A stretch of 64,000 nt of DNA from Microbacterium marinum. Lineage in GTDB: Bacteria > Actinomycetota > Actinomycetes > Actinomycetales > Microbacteriaceae. The notes beneath the pieces were generated by a model. The model saw only the letters and a list, made by a program, of their open reading frames with translations. It made no database searches and was not told the DNA's origin. Each line of letters begins with the position of its first letter. The first letter of the stretch is position 1. This document shows positions 7,755-16,759 of this stretch, one piece after another. The position numbers were made by a program, and so were the translations under genes. The stretch covers positions 1,054,001 through 1,118,000 of the forward strand of contig NZ_JACHMD010000001.1 of the NCBI RefSeq assembly GCF_014204835.1, read 5' to 3'.

Positions 7755-9320
7755 TCAGTTGTCGTGCTGGCGGCGCACCATCTCCACGACCTCGTCGTAC
7801 TTCGGCGAGTTCATGAAGTTGTCGACCGAGATGTGCACGGCGTCCGGGTTCTGCCGCTTCGCGCGGTCGGTCAACTGCTGCTGGGTGATGACCAGGTCGG
7901 CGGTGCCGTCGAGGTTCGCGATCGCCTTGTTGACGACCGTGACGTCCTCGATGCCTGCCTTCTTGATCTTGTTGCGCAGGACGCTGGCGCCCATCGCGGA
8001 GGATCCCATGCCGGCGTCGCAGGCGAAGACGATCGAGCGGATCTCCTTCGCGTCGGTCGCGACGGCGCCCTCGGTGGATGCCGCAGCGGCAGCCGTGCCG
8101 GCACCGCCGAGCACGCTGGTCGCGGCGGACGCCTTGCCCTTGTTCGCCTCGTTGCGGGCGATCGCGTCGGCGAAGCCGCTCTGGCCGGCTTCCTCGCGGG
8201 CGAGGTCGCGCTTGCGACCGGCCAGGAGGATGACAGCAGCGACGGCGAAGGTGACACCGGCCGAGATGATGACCGACAGGATGACGCCGAGGTGGCTGCC
8301 CGGGGCGGTCTGGATGAGCACCGCGAAGATCGATCCGGGGGATGCCGCGGCGACGAGGCCGGACTGGAAGATCGCGTTCGTCGCGACGCCCGACGCGCCA
8401 CCGGCGATGAGGGCGAGGATCAGGGCCGGCTTGGCGAGCACGTACGGGAAGTACACCTCGTGGATGCCACCCAGGAACTGGATGATCAGCGCACCGGGCG
8501 CGGTGGCACGTGCGGCACCCACACCGAAGAACGTGATCGCGAGCAGGAGACCGGCACCGGGGCCGGGGTTCGCCTCGACGAGGAACAGCAGGCTGCGACC
8601 GGTCTCGAGCGACTGCTGGCTGCCGAGCGGCGTGAACACGCCGTGGTTGATGGCGTTGTTGAGGAACAGCACCTTCGCCGGCTCGACGAGGATGCTCGCG
8701 AGTGGCAGCAGGCCGTTGTCGATGAGGAACCCGACCGCGCCACCGAGGGCGTTCGTGACGGCCTTCATGATCGGCGCGAGCCAGAAGAACGCGGCGAGGG
8801 CGGCGAAGAAGCCGACGAACCCGGCGCTGAAGTTGTCGACCAGCATCTCGAACCCGGCGCGGATCTTGCCCTCCCAGAGCTTCTCCACGTACTTCAGCGC
8901 GAGGGCGGCGAGCGGACCGATGATCATCGCGCCGAGGAACATGATCGTTCCGTTCGCGCCGACGATGACGCCCATCGCGGCGACGGCGCCGACGACGCCG
9001 CCACGGACACCGTGGACCATGCGGCCGCCGGTGTATGCGATGAGGGAGGGGAGCAGGTACGTGATGATCGGGCCGACGAGACCGACCCAGAGGGTGCCGT
9101 CGGCGGTCTCGCCGCCGCCGAGCATGCGGGAGTCGGCCCAGCGCCACGCTTCGACGGGGCCGTTCTGGCCGACCCATCCGGTGTCGATGAACAGGGCGGT
9201 GATGAGACCCCAGGCGATGAACGCCGCGATGTTCGGCATGACCATGCCGGAGAGGAACGTGCCGAATCGCTGAACGGCGACGCGGGCACCTCCTCGGGCG
9301 GGTGCAGACGTCGTTGTCAT
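7755..9320 (-). CDS. mtlA: PTS mannitol transporter EIICB
   Basis: A membrane permease that imports and phosphorylates mannitol. It is 521 residues: a IIC membrane domain at about 15-350 (starting QRFGTFLSGMVMPNIAAFIAWG, with the GGIHEVYFPYVL substrate-loop motif) and a C-terminal IIB domain with phospho-acceptor Cys434 in FACDAGMGSS. No IIA domain is fused; mtlF supplies it. The ATG at 9320 is preceded by AAGGAGAA with good spacing and starts 4 bases after the ptsI stop. An open frame continues 21 codons further upstream but overlaps ptsI and lacks a ribosome-binding site. Confidence 0.96.
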   Translation of the reverse strand: MTTTSAPARGGARVAVQRFGTFLSGMVMPNIAAFIAWGLITALFIDTGWVGQNGPVEAWRWADSRMLGGGETADGTLWVGLVGPIITYLLPSLIAYTGGRMVHGVRGGVVGAVAAMGVIVGANGTIMFLGAMIIGPLAALALKYVEKLWEGKIRAGFEMLVDNFSAGFVGFFAALAAFFWLAPIMKAVTNALGGAVGFLIDNGLLPLASILVEPAKVLFLNNAINHGVFTPLGSQQSLETGRSLLFLVEANPGPGAGLLLAITFFGVGAARATAPGALIIQFLGGIHEVYFPYVLAKPALILALIAGGASGVATNAIFQSGLVAAASPGSIFAVLIQTAPGSHLGVILSVIISAGVTFAVAAVILLAGRKRDLAREEAGQSGFADAIARNEANKGKASAATSVLGGAGTAAAAASTEGAVATDAKEIRSIVFACDAGMGSSAMGASVLRNKIKKAGIEDVTVVNKAIANLDGTADLVITQQQLTDRAKRQNPDAVHISVDNFMNSPKYDEVVEMVRRQHDN

Positions 9321-9324
9321 GTGA

Positions 9325-10992
9325 TCAGTTCTCCTTCGGGTGTGCCGCAGCGTCTTGTGCTGCGGCGCGGGCGGATGCCGCATCGGATGCGGCGAGGGCT
9401 GCTTCGGCGATGCGCTGGGCGTCGTCGAGGCTGTGGTTCAGCAGGGTCGCCCGGACGTCGGCCAGCGCCGTCGGGGCCATGGAGAGGGTGGTGGCGCCGA
9501 GGCCGATGAGCACGACGGCCAGCAGCGGGTCGGCTGCGGCCTCACCGCAGATGCCGACCGGCTTGCTGTTGCGGGCGCCGCCGTCGGCGGTCGCCTTCAC
9601 CAGCTGCAGGACCGCGGGGTGCCACGGGTCCTGGAACGAGGCGACCGAACCGAGCAGGCGGTCGGCGGCGAGCGTGTACTGGGTCAGGTCGTTCGTGCCG
9701 ATCGAGGCGAAGTCGGCGTGCGCGAGCACCTTGTCGGCCAGCAGGGCCGAGGAGGGGACCTCGACCATGACGCCGGCGGTCTTGATGCCGTACTCCTTCG
9801 CGATCGTCACGAAGTACTCGGTCTCCTCGACGGTCGAGACCATGGGTGCCATGACCCAGAGGTCGGCGTCGGTCGCGGCATCCGCATTGGCGAGCGCGGT
9901 GAGCTGCTCGCGGAGGATGTCCTCGCTGGCGCGGAGGGCGCGGAGGCCGCGGAGGCCCAGCGCGGGGTTTTCCTCGTGAGCGTCGTTGAGGAACGCGAGC
10001 GGCTTGTCGGCACCGGCATCCAGCGCCCGGACCACGACCTTCTTGCCGGGGAAGGCGGCAAGCAGTTCGGTGTACGCCGTCGTCTGCTCCTCGACCGTGG
10101 GCGCCTGCGACGAGCTCAGGAACAGGAACTCGGTGCGGAACAGGCCGACGCCCTCCGCTCCGAGCTCGACGGCCTTCGCGGCGTCGGCGGGCTTGCCGAG
10201 GTTGGCCAGCAGCGGGACGGCGGTGCCGTCCGCAAGAGCCCCGGGGGTGATGGGCGCGTCGGCGGCGGCAGCGCGGTCGGCCTCGCGGCGCTCGGCCTGC
10301 GCGACCTCGTCGGCGGTCGGCTCGGTCGTGACGATGCCGGCGGCGGCGTCGACGATGACGGCGTCGCCGTCGGTGAGGCCGGATGCCGCGGTCACGCCGA
10401 CCACGGCGACGATGGACTTCTCGCGGGCGAGGATCGCCGTGTGCGAGGTGGGTCCGCCCTCCGTGGTGACCAGTGCGAGCACCTTGTCGAGGTCGAGGAG
10501 CGCGGTGTCGGCGGGAGCGAGATCCTTCGCGACCAGGACGAACGGGTGGCCGGGGTCGGGAACGCCGGGCGCCGCGACACCGCGCAGACGGGCGATGACG
10601 CGCTGGGCGACGTCGTCGAGATCCGCTGCGCGCTCGCCGAGGTATCCGCCCATGGCGGCCAGGGAGTCACGGAACGACGCGAACGCGTCGTGGACGGCGA
10701 ACTCGCCGGTCTTGCCGGCGGCCAGTCGCGAGGCCATCTCGTGCTCGAGCGCCGGGTCCTCGGCCATCATGGCCTGCGCCTCGAGCACTTCCTGCGCGGC
10801 GCCGCCGGCGGTCTCGCCGCGCTGTTCCAGCTCGCGGGCGACGGCGGCGATCGCCTCTTTCACGCGGGTCGTCTCCTCGTCGGCGCCGAGCGTGCTGGGC
10901 ACGTCCTCCGGTGCCGGCAGCGGCTCGGCCATCCGCGCGATGGGGCCGTGGGCGATGCCCAGGCCGATTCCTACTCCTCGAAGCTCAGTCAT
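9325..10992 (-). CDS. ptsI: PTS enzyme I (phosphoenolpyruvate-protein phosphotransferase)
   Basis: Transfers phosphate from phosphoenolpyruvate to HPr, the first step of all PTS transport. It is 555 residues, slightly short of the usual 570. The active-site His184 lies in TTEGGPTSHTAILAR; the PEP-binding C-terminal domain has the GLFRTEFLF, GVMVEVPSSALLADK and FASIGTNDLTQY motifs. It lies 7 bases after ptsH and 4 bases before mtlA, so a general PTS protein is encoded inside a sugar-specific operon. Whether another ptsI exists elsewhere cannot be known here. Confidence 0.97.
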   Translation of the reverse strand: MTELRGVGIGLGIAHGPIARMAEPLPAPEDVPSTLGADEETTRVKEAIAAVARELEQRGETAGGAAQEVLEAQAMMAEDPALEHEMASRLAAGKTGEFAVHDAFASFRDSLAAMGGYLGERAADLDDVAQRVIARLRGVAAPGVPDPGHPFVLVAKDLAPADTALLDLDKVLALVTTEGGPTSHTAILAREKSIVAVVGVTAASGLTDGDAVIVDAAAGIVTTEPTADEVAQAERREADRAAAADAPITPGALADGTAVPLLANLGKPADAAKAVELGAEGVGLFRTEFLFLSSSQAPTVEEQTTAYTELLAAFPGKKVVVRALDAGADKPLAFLNDAHEENPALGLRGLRALRASEDILREQLTALANADAATDADLWVMAPMVSTVEETEYFVTIAKEYGIKTAGVMVEVPSSALLADKVLAHADFASIGTNDLTQYTLAADRLLGSVASFQDPWHPAVLQLVKATADGGARNSKPVGICGEAAADPLLAVVLIGLGATTLSMAPTALADVRATLLNHSLDDAQRIAEAALAASDAASARAAAQDAAAHPKEN

Positions 10993-10999
10993 GTATCCC

Positions 11000-11275
11000 T
11001 CAGGCGTCGTGGTCGGTGGTCAGAAGCTCGGTCAGTGCGTCGAGGACGTGCTCGGCGTTGTCGCCCTCTGCGGTGAGGGTGACGTAGTCCCCGTGCTCGG
11101 CGCCGAGGGAGATCACGCTCAGGATGCTCGCGGCGTTGACCGCGGCGCCGGAACCCTTCGCCACGGTCACGGCAGCGCCGGATTCCTTCGCCGCCTGAGC
11201 GAAGAGCTTCGCGGGGCGGGCGTGGAGACCGTTCGACGATCCGATCCTGACGGTGCGGGTGGCCTGGGAGCTCAT
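11000..11275 (-). CDS. ptsH: PTS phosphocarrier HPr
   Basis: A small cytosolic phosphocarrier between EI and EIIA. It is 91 residues. The phospho-acceptor His18 lies in NGLHARPAKLF (His15 of classical HPr). The regulatory-serine region reads VNAASILSVISLGA: a Ser is present at the expected place, but the preceding Lys of classical HPr is Ala. The ATG at 11275 overlaps the stop of the upstream IIB gene by 4 bases. The same-operon ptsI suggests HPr and EI are co-produced with the mannitol permease. Confidence 0.95.
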   Translation of the reverse strand: MSSQATRTVRIGSSNGLHARPAKLFAQAAKESGAAVTVAKGSGAAVNAASILSVISLGAEHGDYVTLTAEGDNAEHVLDALTELLTTDHDA

Positions 11276-11604
11276 CGGGGGGACCTTTGCGTCGTGGCAG
11301 CGGGGGTGACGGCCTCGTCCGCAAGGGAGAGGGCCCGGGAACCGTCCCGGTCGTCGAAGATGTCGTCCGGCATCAGTACGGCGTGGGCGCCTCGGGCGGC
11401 GGCGTCGTGCTGCACTCCGGCGAGTGCGAGACCCAGATGCGGACCGACCAGCACCACGTCGCCCGTGCCGACCTCCGCGGCAACCATGCCGGGAGTCCCT
11501 GCCATGACGACCACGTCCCGTGACTCCCGCTGTGCGGCAGTGCGCACCCGTTGGGCGACGAACGTGCTCGACGCGCCAGCGCCGCAGACGACGAGGATCT
11601 TCAT
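11272..11604 (-). CDS. Stand-alone PTS IIB-like protein (lactose/cellobiose type)
   Basis: A 110-residue protein with the small IIB fold: beta strand MKILVVCGAGASST with the phospho-acceptor-like Cys8, then helix FVAQRVRTAAQ. Later strands VVLVGPHLGLAL and AVLMPDD fit the cellobiose/lactose IIB family. It is the first gene of the mannitol operon, has a strong AAGGAGG ribosome-binding site, and overlaps ptsH by 4 bases. No matching IIC or IIA is in the window, and MtlA already has its own IIB domain, so its partner is unknown. It could serve another permease or act as a phosphorylation-state sensor for the divergent PRD regulator; both are inference. Confidence 0.8.
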   Translation of the reverse strand: MKILVVCGAGASSTFVAQRVRTAAQRESRDVVVMAGTPGMVAAEVGTGDVVLVGPHLGLALAGVQHDAAARGAHAVLMPDDIFDDRDGSRALSLADEAVTPAATTQRSPR

Positions 11605-11718
11605 CGATCCGCCTCCTTGTCTCCGTGCCATTCTCATCCGGCTCCCAGGAACGGGACAACCAGTCCTTCTTCCGCAGGGGAGGAAACCCCCGTCCGTGCC
11701 CGTGGAAGACTGGATTCC
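11605..11718. promoter_or_regulatory. Divergent promoter region of the mannitol operon and its regulator
   Basis: These 114 bases separate the IIB gene (minus) from the PRD regulator (plus). On the minus strand TTGTCC is followed 17-18 bases later by TGAGAAT, a plausible -35/-10 pair for the operon, with the AAGGAGG site just before the IIB ATG. No strong TANNNT box lies directly ahead of the regulator start, which has a GGAAG sequence about 11 bases upstream. The regulator binding site probably lies here, but I see no clear long dyad. Confidence 0.45.
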
Positions 11719-13641
11719 ATGAGCCGGACGAGACAGGACCGCGTCATCGCGCTGCTGTCGCGCGACCCGGTCTGGCGCACCGCGGGCGAGCTCGCCGATC
11801 TGGTCGGCGTGACCCCGCGCAGCATCCGTTCGTATGTCGCCGCGCTGAATGCGCGCGTGCCGGGCGGGGATGCCGTGGAGTCCGGTCCCTCCGGTTATCG
11901 GGTGGGTCCTGGCGCGCCCGGCGCCCTCCAGGCCGCCTCGGCCGACGAGACCCCCCGTGAACGCCTCCACCGGCTCGTGCGCGAGATCCTCGATGCCGAC
12001 GACGGGATCGACGTGTACGAGACCGCTCAGCGCTTCCACGTCAGCGAGGCGACCCTGGACGGCGACCTCGGTCGGGTCCGCGCTCTGCTGGGCGGCACGC
12101 AGCTCACCCTCGAGCGATCGGCGGCGCGCGTGCGCCTGTCGGGAACCGAGACGGCGCAGCGCCGTCTGCTGAGCCGGCTCGCGCACGAGGAGATGGAACA
12201 GGGGTCCTTCGACATCCGCACGCTCCGTCGCGTCCTGGGCGAGAAGACCTTCGACACGACGGCGCTCGTCGCCTTCAAGGCCGACCTCGTCGCCGGCCTC
12301 GGCGAGCTCGGCTACCTCGTCAACGAGTTCGGGATCGGCGACGTGATGATGCACATCGCGATCACGGCCGACCGGGCGAGCCGGGGTCATCGGCTCGACG
12401 ATGCGCCCGCCGACGCCTCCGACACCCGGTCACGGATCGGAGACCTCGTCGAGCGCCAAGCCGCCGCCCACCTGGGCGTGCGACTCGGCGCGGGAGACCG
12501 AGACCACCTGGCAGCCCTCGTGCAGACACGGGTCGTCGCCCCCGGGGCAGCCGAACCCGATGCCGTCATCCGCGATCGTCTCGACGACGACGTCGAGGGC
12601 GCTGTGCGAACGGTCGTCGGCCGCGCGGCATCCGAGTTCCTCGTCGACATCGATCACGACGATTTCGTGCTCCGTCTCGCGCTCCACGTCCAGAACCTGC
12701 GACACCGGGCGCAAGAGCAGGCGTGGTCGCGCAACGCTCTCACCCGCTCGCTGAAGTCCAGCTACCCGATGATCTTCGAGGTCGCCGTGTACATCGCCGA
12801 GCAGCTGCGGGAGCTGATCGGGGCGCCGCTGTACGAGGATGAGATCGCCTACATCGCGATGCACGTCGGCGGCCGCCTGGAACGCTCCCGCAGAGCCGGT
12901 CGGCTGCTCACGGCGACACTCGTCTGCCCCGGCTACTACGAGATGCACGAGCTCCTCCACGCGAGCATCGACCGCGCACTCGGGCGCGAGATCGAGGTGG
13001 TAGCGGTGGAGACGAGAGCCGACCCGGACTGGCCGGCGATCGACACCGACCTCGTCCTGACGACGATCGACCCACCGGCGCCGGCCGATCGCATCGTCCG
13101 TATCCAGCCGTTCCTGACCGAGAACGACGTCGAACGCGTGCAGACGGCCGCCTCCCGCGCCCGGCGGGCACGTCGCCTCGCGGGGCTCCGGGCCGAGCTC
13201 GAGCGCTACTTCTCCGCGGACGCGTTCGTCGCGAGGCTCGATCCGGGGTCGGACGAGCATTCCACGATCCGTCAGCTGGGGGAGCTCCTCGTGCGACAGG
13301 GGGTGATCGGCGAGGACTACGTCGAACGGACCCTCGTCCGCGAGGAGATGTCGTCGACCGCGTTCACCGACGCGCTCGCCGTCCCGCACGCCCTCGGAAT
13401 GACGGCGACCCGCACCGCGATTGCCGTCGGGCTCGCTGATCCGTCGGTGCGCTGGGGCGAGGGGCGGGTCCAGGTCGTCGCGATGGTCGCCTTCTCCGAG
13501 TCCGACCGGGAGGCGTTCCAGACGGTCTTCGAGCAGCTCGTCGAGGTGTTCAGCGAGCGCGACAGCGTCCAGCGGATCGTGCGGCGGGGAACGACGTTCG
13601 CGGCGTTCCTGGACGAGCTCGTGGCGGTCGTCGACGGCTGA
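11719..13641 (+). CDS. mtlR: PRD-containing transcriptional regulator of the mannitol operon (MtlR/BglG class)
   Basis: A probable activator controlled by PTS phosphorylation. It is 640 residues. It has an HTH at 1-55 (RQDRVIALLSRDPVWRTAGELADLVGVTPRSIRSYV, given here in outline), a second HTH region at about 85-150, and PRD1 at about 155-250, with the His-containing DVMMHIAITADR. PRD2 lies at about 290-400, with the EIAYIAMHVGGRLERS segment. An EIIB-like domain with Cys in LVCPGYYEMHELL lies near 405-490, and a C-terminal EIIA-like domain with DALAVPHALG lies near 515-640. This is the domain order of MtlR activators rather than RNA-binding BglG antiterminators. The ATG at 11719 gives an N-terminus that begins exactly at the HTH; the frame is open further upstream. 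Divergent placement to the mannitol operon supports the assignment. Confidence 0.88.
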   Translation: MSRTRQDRVIALLSRDPVWRTAGELADLVGVTPRSIRSYVAALNARVPGGDAVESGPSGYRVGPGAPGALQAASADETPRERLHRLVREILDADDGIDVYETAQRFHVSEATLDGDLGRVRALLGGTQLTLERSAARVRLSGTETAQRRLLSRLAHEEMEQGSFDIRTLRRVLGEKTFDTTALVAFKADLVAGLGELGYLVNEFGIGDVMMHIAITADRASRGHRLDDAPADASDTRSRIGDLVERQAAAHLGVRLGAGDRDHLAALVQTRVVAPGAAEPDAVIRDRLDDDVEGAVRTVVGRAASEFLVDIDHDDFVLRLALHVQNLRHRAQEQAWSRNALTRSLKSSYPMIFEVAVYIAEQLRELIGAPLYEDEIAYIAMHVGGRLERSRRAGRLLTATLVCPGYYEMHELLHASIDRALGREIEVVAVETRADPDWPAIDTDLVLTTIDPPAPADRIVRIQPFLTENDVERVQTAASRARRARRLAGLRAELERYFSADAFVARLDPGSDEHSTIRQLGELLVRQGVIGEDYVERTLVREEMSSTAFTDALAVPHALGMTATRTAIAVGLADPSVRWGEGRVQVVAMVAFSESDREAFQTVFEQLVEVFSERDSVQRIVRRGTTFAAFLDELVAVVDG

Positions 13642-13662
13642 GCCCGCGCCGCGCGATCGGCC

Positions 13663-14259
13663 TCAGCGGCGGCGCAGCGCCGCGTCAAGTCCGTTCCGGA
13701 CTCCAGGCCACTCGTGGGGGAGGATTGAATACACGACGGTGTCGCGGAGCGTGCCATCGGAACTGATGCGGTCGTTCCGCAGGACGCCGTCGCGCCGGGC
13801 GCCCAAACGCTCGATCGCGGCCTGCGACTGGCGGTTGTGCCACGACGTGCGGAACTCGACCGCGATCGCGTCGCACGCCTCGAACGCGTGCTCGAGCAGC
13901 AGGCGCTTCGCTGCGGTGTTCACCCCGGTGCGCTGCACGGCGGGCGCCAGCCACGTGTATCCGATCTCGACGTGGCGGTTGGCCTGGTCGATGTTGCAGA
14001 ACGTCGTCATGCCGACGGCGCGACCGTCCGCGACCACCGCCCACGGATTCATGCGGCCGGCGCGGTGCTCGGCGAGACGGCGCTCGATCTCCTCTGGAAC
14101 GGATGCCGGGATCGCGGTGTACCAGGCATAGTCCAGGCCCTCGCGTGCGTCGGCGAGATCGGCGGCATGCGCGTTCGCCAGCGGCTCGAGCCGGACGTGG
14201 GAGTTCTCGAGGACGATCGTGTCGGTGAGCAGCACGCGGCGGGCCTTCGCGAGGGTCAT
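13663..14259 (-). CDS. GNAT family N-acetyltransferase (RimJ/RimL-like)
   Basis: A 198-residue acetyltransferase of the Acetyltransf_3 type. LENSHVRLEPL is the typical first strand (about 17-27), and IGYTWLAPAVQRTGVNTAAKRLLL carries the acetyl-CoA pyrophosphate-binding loop in degenerate Q/R-x-x-G form. FRTSWHNRQSQAAIERLGARRDGVLRND is the RimJ/RimL-type C-terminal signature. The substrate is unknown; related proteins acetylate N-termini or small molecules. The ATG overlaps the phosphohexomutase stop (ATGA), so it is co-translated with the purine-salvage pair, but no functional link is obvious. The gene converges on the mannitol regulator with a 21-base gap and no visible terminator. Confidence 0.88.
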   Translation of the reverse strand: MTLAKARRVLLTDTIVLENSHVRLEPLANAHAADLADAREGLDYAWYTAIPASVPEEIERRLAEHRAGRMNPWAVVADGRAVGMTTFCNIDQANRHVEIGYTWLAPAVQRTGVNTAAKRLLLEHAFEACDAIAVEFRTSWHNRQSQAAIERLGARRDGVLRNDRISSDGTLRDTVVYSILPHEWPGVRNGLDAALRRR

Positions 14260-15926
14260 GGGGCGGTGACGAGGACGCGCGCGCCGGCGTCGAGCGCGGC
14301 CAGGCGTGCCGCGGCATCCGTAGCGGAGTCACCGCGCACGTCGAGGTACGCCTTCAGTTTGGGCTCCGTGCCGCTCGGGCGCACGATCACCCGCGATCCG
14401 TCGGCGAGCCACAGGCGGAGCACGTCGCCCGACGGTTCGCCGGGAGCGGCGGCGAGCAGATCGTCGATGCGGTCCACGGCGACATCGCCGACCCGGGTGG
14501 GCGGAGCCGCGCGGAGCGTCGCCATGATGCGGCCGATGATCGATACGTCGTCGACGCGGATCGAGACCTGGCCGCTCGCGAAGAACCCGAACGTCTCGCT
14601 GAATCGGGCGAGGAGATCGGCGAGGGTCTCGCCCGACTCCCGCGCCTCGGCGATGAGACCCAGGATGGCGACCGCCGCGGAGATGCCGTCCTTGTCCCGG
14701 ACCGTCTCGGGGTTCACGAGGTAGCCGAGTGCCTCCTCGAAACCGAAGACGAGCCCGGGTGCGCGGGAGATCCACTTGAAGCCCGTCAGGGTCGCGTGGA
14801 AGTCGAGTCCGTAGTGTTCCGCGACGGTCTGGAGCCCCGGCGACGAGACGAGCGAGCACGCGAGTGCGCCGCCGCGCGCCGTCCGCGCCGCGCGCCAGCC
14901 GAGGAGGAGGCCGACCTCGTTGCCGGTGAGCCGCCGCCACCCCTCGGGCGCCGCGGCATCCGGGATCGCGACGGCCAGACGATCGGCGTCGGGATCGTTC
15001 GCGAGGATGAATTCCGCCCCCACCCGTCGCGCGGTCGCGTAGGAAAGATCCATCGCGCCCGGTTCCTCGGGGTTCGGGAAGGCCACGGTCGGGAACCGGC
15101 CGTCCGGTTCGATCTGCTCGGCCACGACCGTGGGCAGGGGGTAGCCGGCCGTTTCGAGGATCCGCTGGAGGGTCTCGTAGCCGACGCCGTGCATCGCGGT
15201 GTACACCCACGGCATGCCGGCAGCGCCCGCCGGTGCCGGGGCGACGAGTGCGGTGGCGGCGACGTAGGCGTCGACGACGGACTCATCGGCGATCTCGTAG
15301 TCGTCCGACCGGGGGACGGCACCGAGGTCTGCCGCTTCGGCGACGGCGAGGATGTGGGCCGCGATCTCGGCGTCGGCGGGAGACACGATCTGGGAGCCCT
15401 CATCGGCTCCGCCGAGGTACACCTTGTATCCGTTGTCATCGGGCGGGTTGTGGGATGCCGTGACCATGACGCCCGCCGAGGCGCCGAAGTGCCGCACCGC
15501 GAAGGCGAGGACCGGAGTGGGCAGCAGTCGGGGGAGGAGGATCGCGCGGAGGCCAGCGCCGGCGAAGATCTCCGCGCTGTCACGGGCGAACACGTCGGAG
15601 TTGCGTCGGCCGTCGTAGCCGATCACCACCGAGGGCGTCCCTCCGGGAGTCGCTGCCCTGAGGTAGGCGGCGAACCCGGCCGCAGCCTGTCCGACGAGGA
15701 CGCGGTTCATGCGGTTCGACCCGGCACCGAGGGCGCCGCGAAGACCCGCAGTGCCGAAAGCCAGCCGGGTGTCGAACCGGTCGTGCAGTTCGGCCACGGC
15801 GACGGCGTCGCCGGAGCGGGCGCGGTCGAGGAGCTCGGCCAGCTCGGTCCGGGTCGACTCGTCGGGGTCCTGCGCGAGCCAGGCCGCTGCGGCGGCGAGG
15901 ACGCCCTCGTCGGCCGGGGCGCTCAC
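14256..15926 (-). CDS. Alpha-D-phosphohexomutase family enzyme (phosphomannomutase/phosphoglucomutase; possible phosphopentomutase)
   Basis: It is 556 residues, the long form of the family. Visible motifs are LAFGTAGLRG at 55-64, phosphoserine loop VMVTASHNPPDDNGYKVY with Ser158, metal loop NDPDADRLAVAI, sugar loop GFEEALGYLV, and phosphate-binding VRPSGTEPKLK near the C-terminus. The GTG start overlaps the stop of purine nucleoside phosphorylase (GTGA) and the stop overlaps the GNAT start. This pairing matches M. tuberculosis deoD-pmmB as I remember it. Coupling to a nucleoside phosphorylase, with no deoB in view, suggests it isomerises (deoxy)ribose-1-phosphate to the 5-phosphate, as PGM2-type members do. 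That role is inference; a hexose role in glycan precursor supply is equally possible. Confidence 0.88.
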   Translation of the reverse strand: MSAPADEGVLAAAAAWLAQDPDESTRTELAELLDRARSGDAVAVAELHDRFDTRLAFGTAGLRGALGAGSNRMNRVLVGQAAAGFAAYLRAATPGGTPSVVIGYDGRRNSDVFARDSAEIFAGAGLRAILLPRLLPTPVLAFAVRHFGASAGVMVTASHNPPDDNGYKVYLGGADEGSQIVSPADAEIAAHILAVAEAADLGAVPRSDDYEIADESVVDAYVAATALVAPAPAGAAGMPWVYTAMHGVGYETLQRILETAGYPLPTVVAEQIEPDGRFPTVAFPNPEEPGAMDLSYATARRVGAEFILANDPDADRLAVAIPDAAAPEGWRRLTGNEVGLLLGWRAARTARGGALACSLVSSPGLQTVAEHYGLDFHATLTGFKWISRAPGLVFGFEEALGYLVNPETVRDKDGISAAVAILGLIAEARESGETLADLLARFSETFGFFASGQVSIRVDDVSIIGRIMATLRAAPPTRVGDVAVDRIDDLLAAAPGEPSGDVLRLWLADGSRVIVRPSGTEPKLKAYLDVRGDSATDAAARLAALDAGARVLVTAP

Positions 15927-16753
15927 AGGGCGCCGATCACACGGGCGAGGAGGTCGGAGATCACCGGTTCGGCTTCGCGTCCGGCGTCGATGACCTCCTG
16001 ATGGCTGAGCGGGGTCGTCTGTATGCCCGCCGCCATGTTGGTGATCAGGGAGAACCCGAGGATCTCCATACCCGCCTGGCGCGCGGCGATCGCCTCGAGG
16101 GCGGTGGACATCCCCACGATGTGGCCGCCGATGGTCTTCGCCATCCGCACCTCGGCCGGCGTCTCGTACTGCGGGCCGCGGAACTGACAGTAGACGCCCT
16201 CGTCGAGCGTCGGGTCGACCCCGCGGGCGACGTCGCGCAGACGGGTCGAATACAGGTCGGTGAGGTCGATGAACGTGGCGCCTTCGAGGGGTGAGTCGCC
16301 CGTGAGATTGATGTGGTCGCTGATCAGCACCGGTTGCCCGGGCTTCCAGGTCGGCTTGATGCCGCCCGCACCGTTGGTGAGCACCATCGTGGTCGCGCCG
16401 GTCGCTGCGGCGGTGCGCACGCTGTGCACGACGCGGCGCGCACCATGGCCCTCGTAGTAGTGGGTGCGGGCCCCGATGACCAGGACCCGGCGATCCTCCG
16501 CCGTCAGGATGCTGCGGATCGACCCGACGTGTCCGGCGAGCGCCGGCTTGCTGAATCCCGTGACCTCGGTGGCGTCGATCGTCGCCGTCGTCTCGCCGAT
16601 GAGTTCGGCCGCCTTCCCCCACCCGCTGCCGAGCGTGAGGGCGATGTCGTGCCGCTCCACGCCGGTCAGGCGTGCGATGTCGGCGGCGGCGGTGGCGGCC
16701 ACCTCGAACGGGTCTGTCGAGGGGTCGTCGAGGGGATTGCGGAGATCGGACAT
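15923..16753 (-). CDS. punA: Purine nucleoside phosphorylase
   Basis: Phosphorolyses inosine/guanosine and their deoxy forms to the base and (deoxy)ribose-1-phosphate. At 276 residues it is the trimeric PNP class. It shows ALTLGSGWGKAAEL (phosphate site), IGARTHYYEGHG with the active-site His region, FRGPQYETPAEVRM, GMSTALEAIAA and ITNMAAGI, where the Asn is the purine-contact residue of the class. It would use the inosine produced by Add. The ATG is preceded by TAAAGT six bases upstream, which suggests a leaderless transcript. The stop overlaps the phosphohexomutase GTG. Confidence 0.95.
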   Translation of the reverse strand: MSDLRNPLDDPSTDPFEVAATAAADIARLTGVERHDIALTLGSGWGKAAELIGETTATIDATEVTGFSKPALAGHVGSIRSILTAEDRRVLVIGARTHYYEGHGARRVVHSVRTAAATGATTMVLTNGAGGIKPTWKPGQPVLISDHINLTGDSPLEGATFIDLTDLYSTRLRDVARGVDPTLDEGVYCQFRGPQYETPAEVRMAKTIGGHIVGMSTALEAIAARQAGMEILGFSLITNMAAGIQTTPLSHQEVIDAGREAEPVISDLLARVIGAL

Positions 16754-16759
16754 GAGTCC

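Noticed and set aside
7653..9509. 618-codon plus-strand frame opposite mtlA
   Set aside because: Antisense shadow of a gene with clear PTS domains; composition is repetitive Glu/Asp/Arg/Gly and no family is recognisable.
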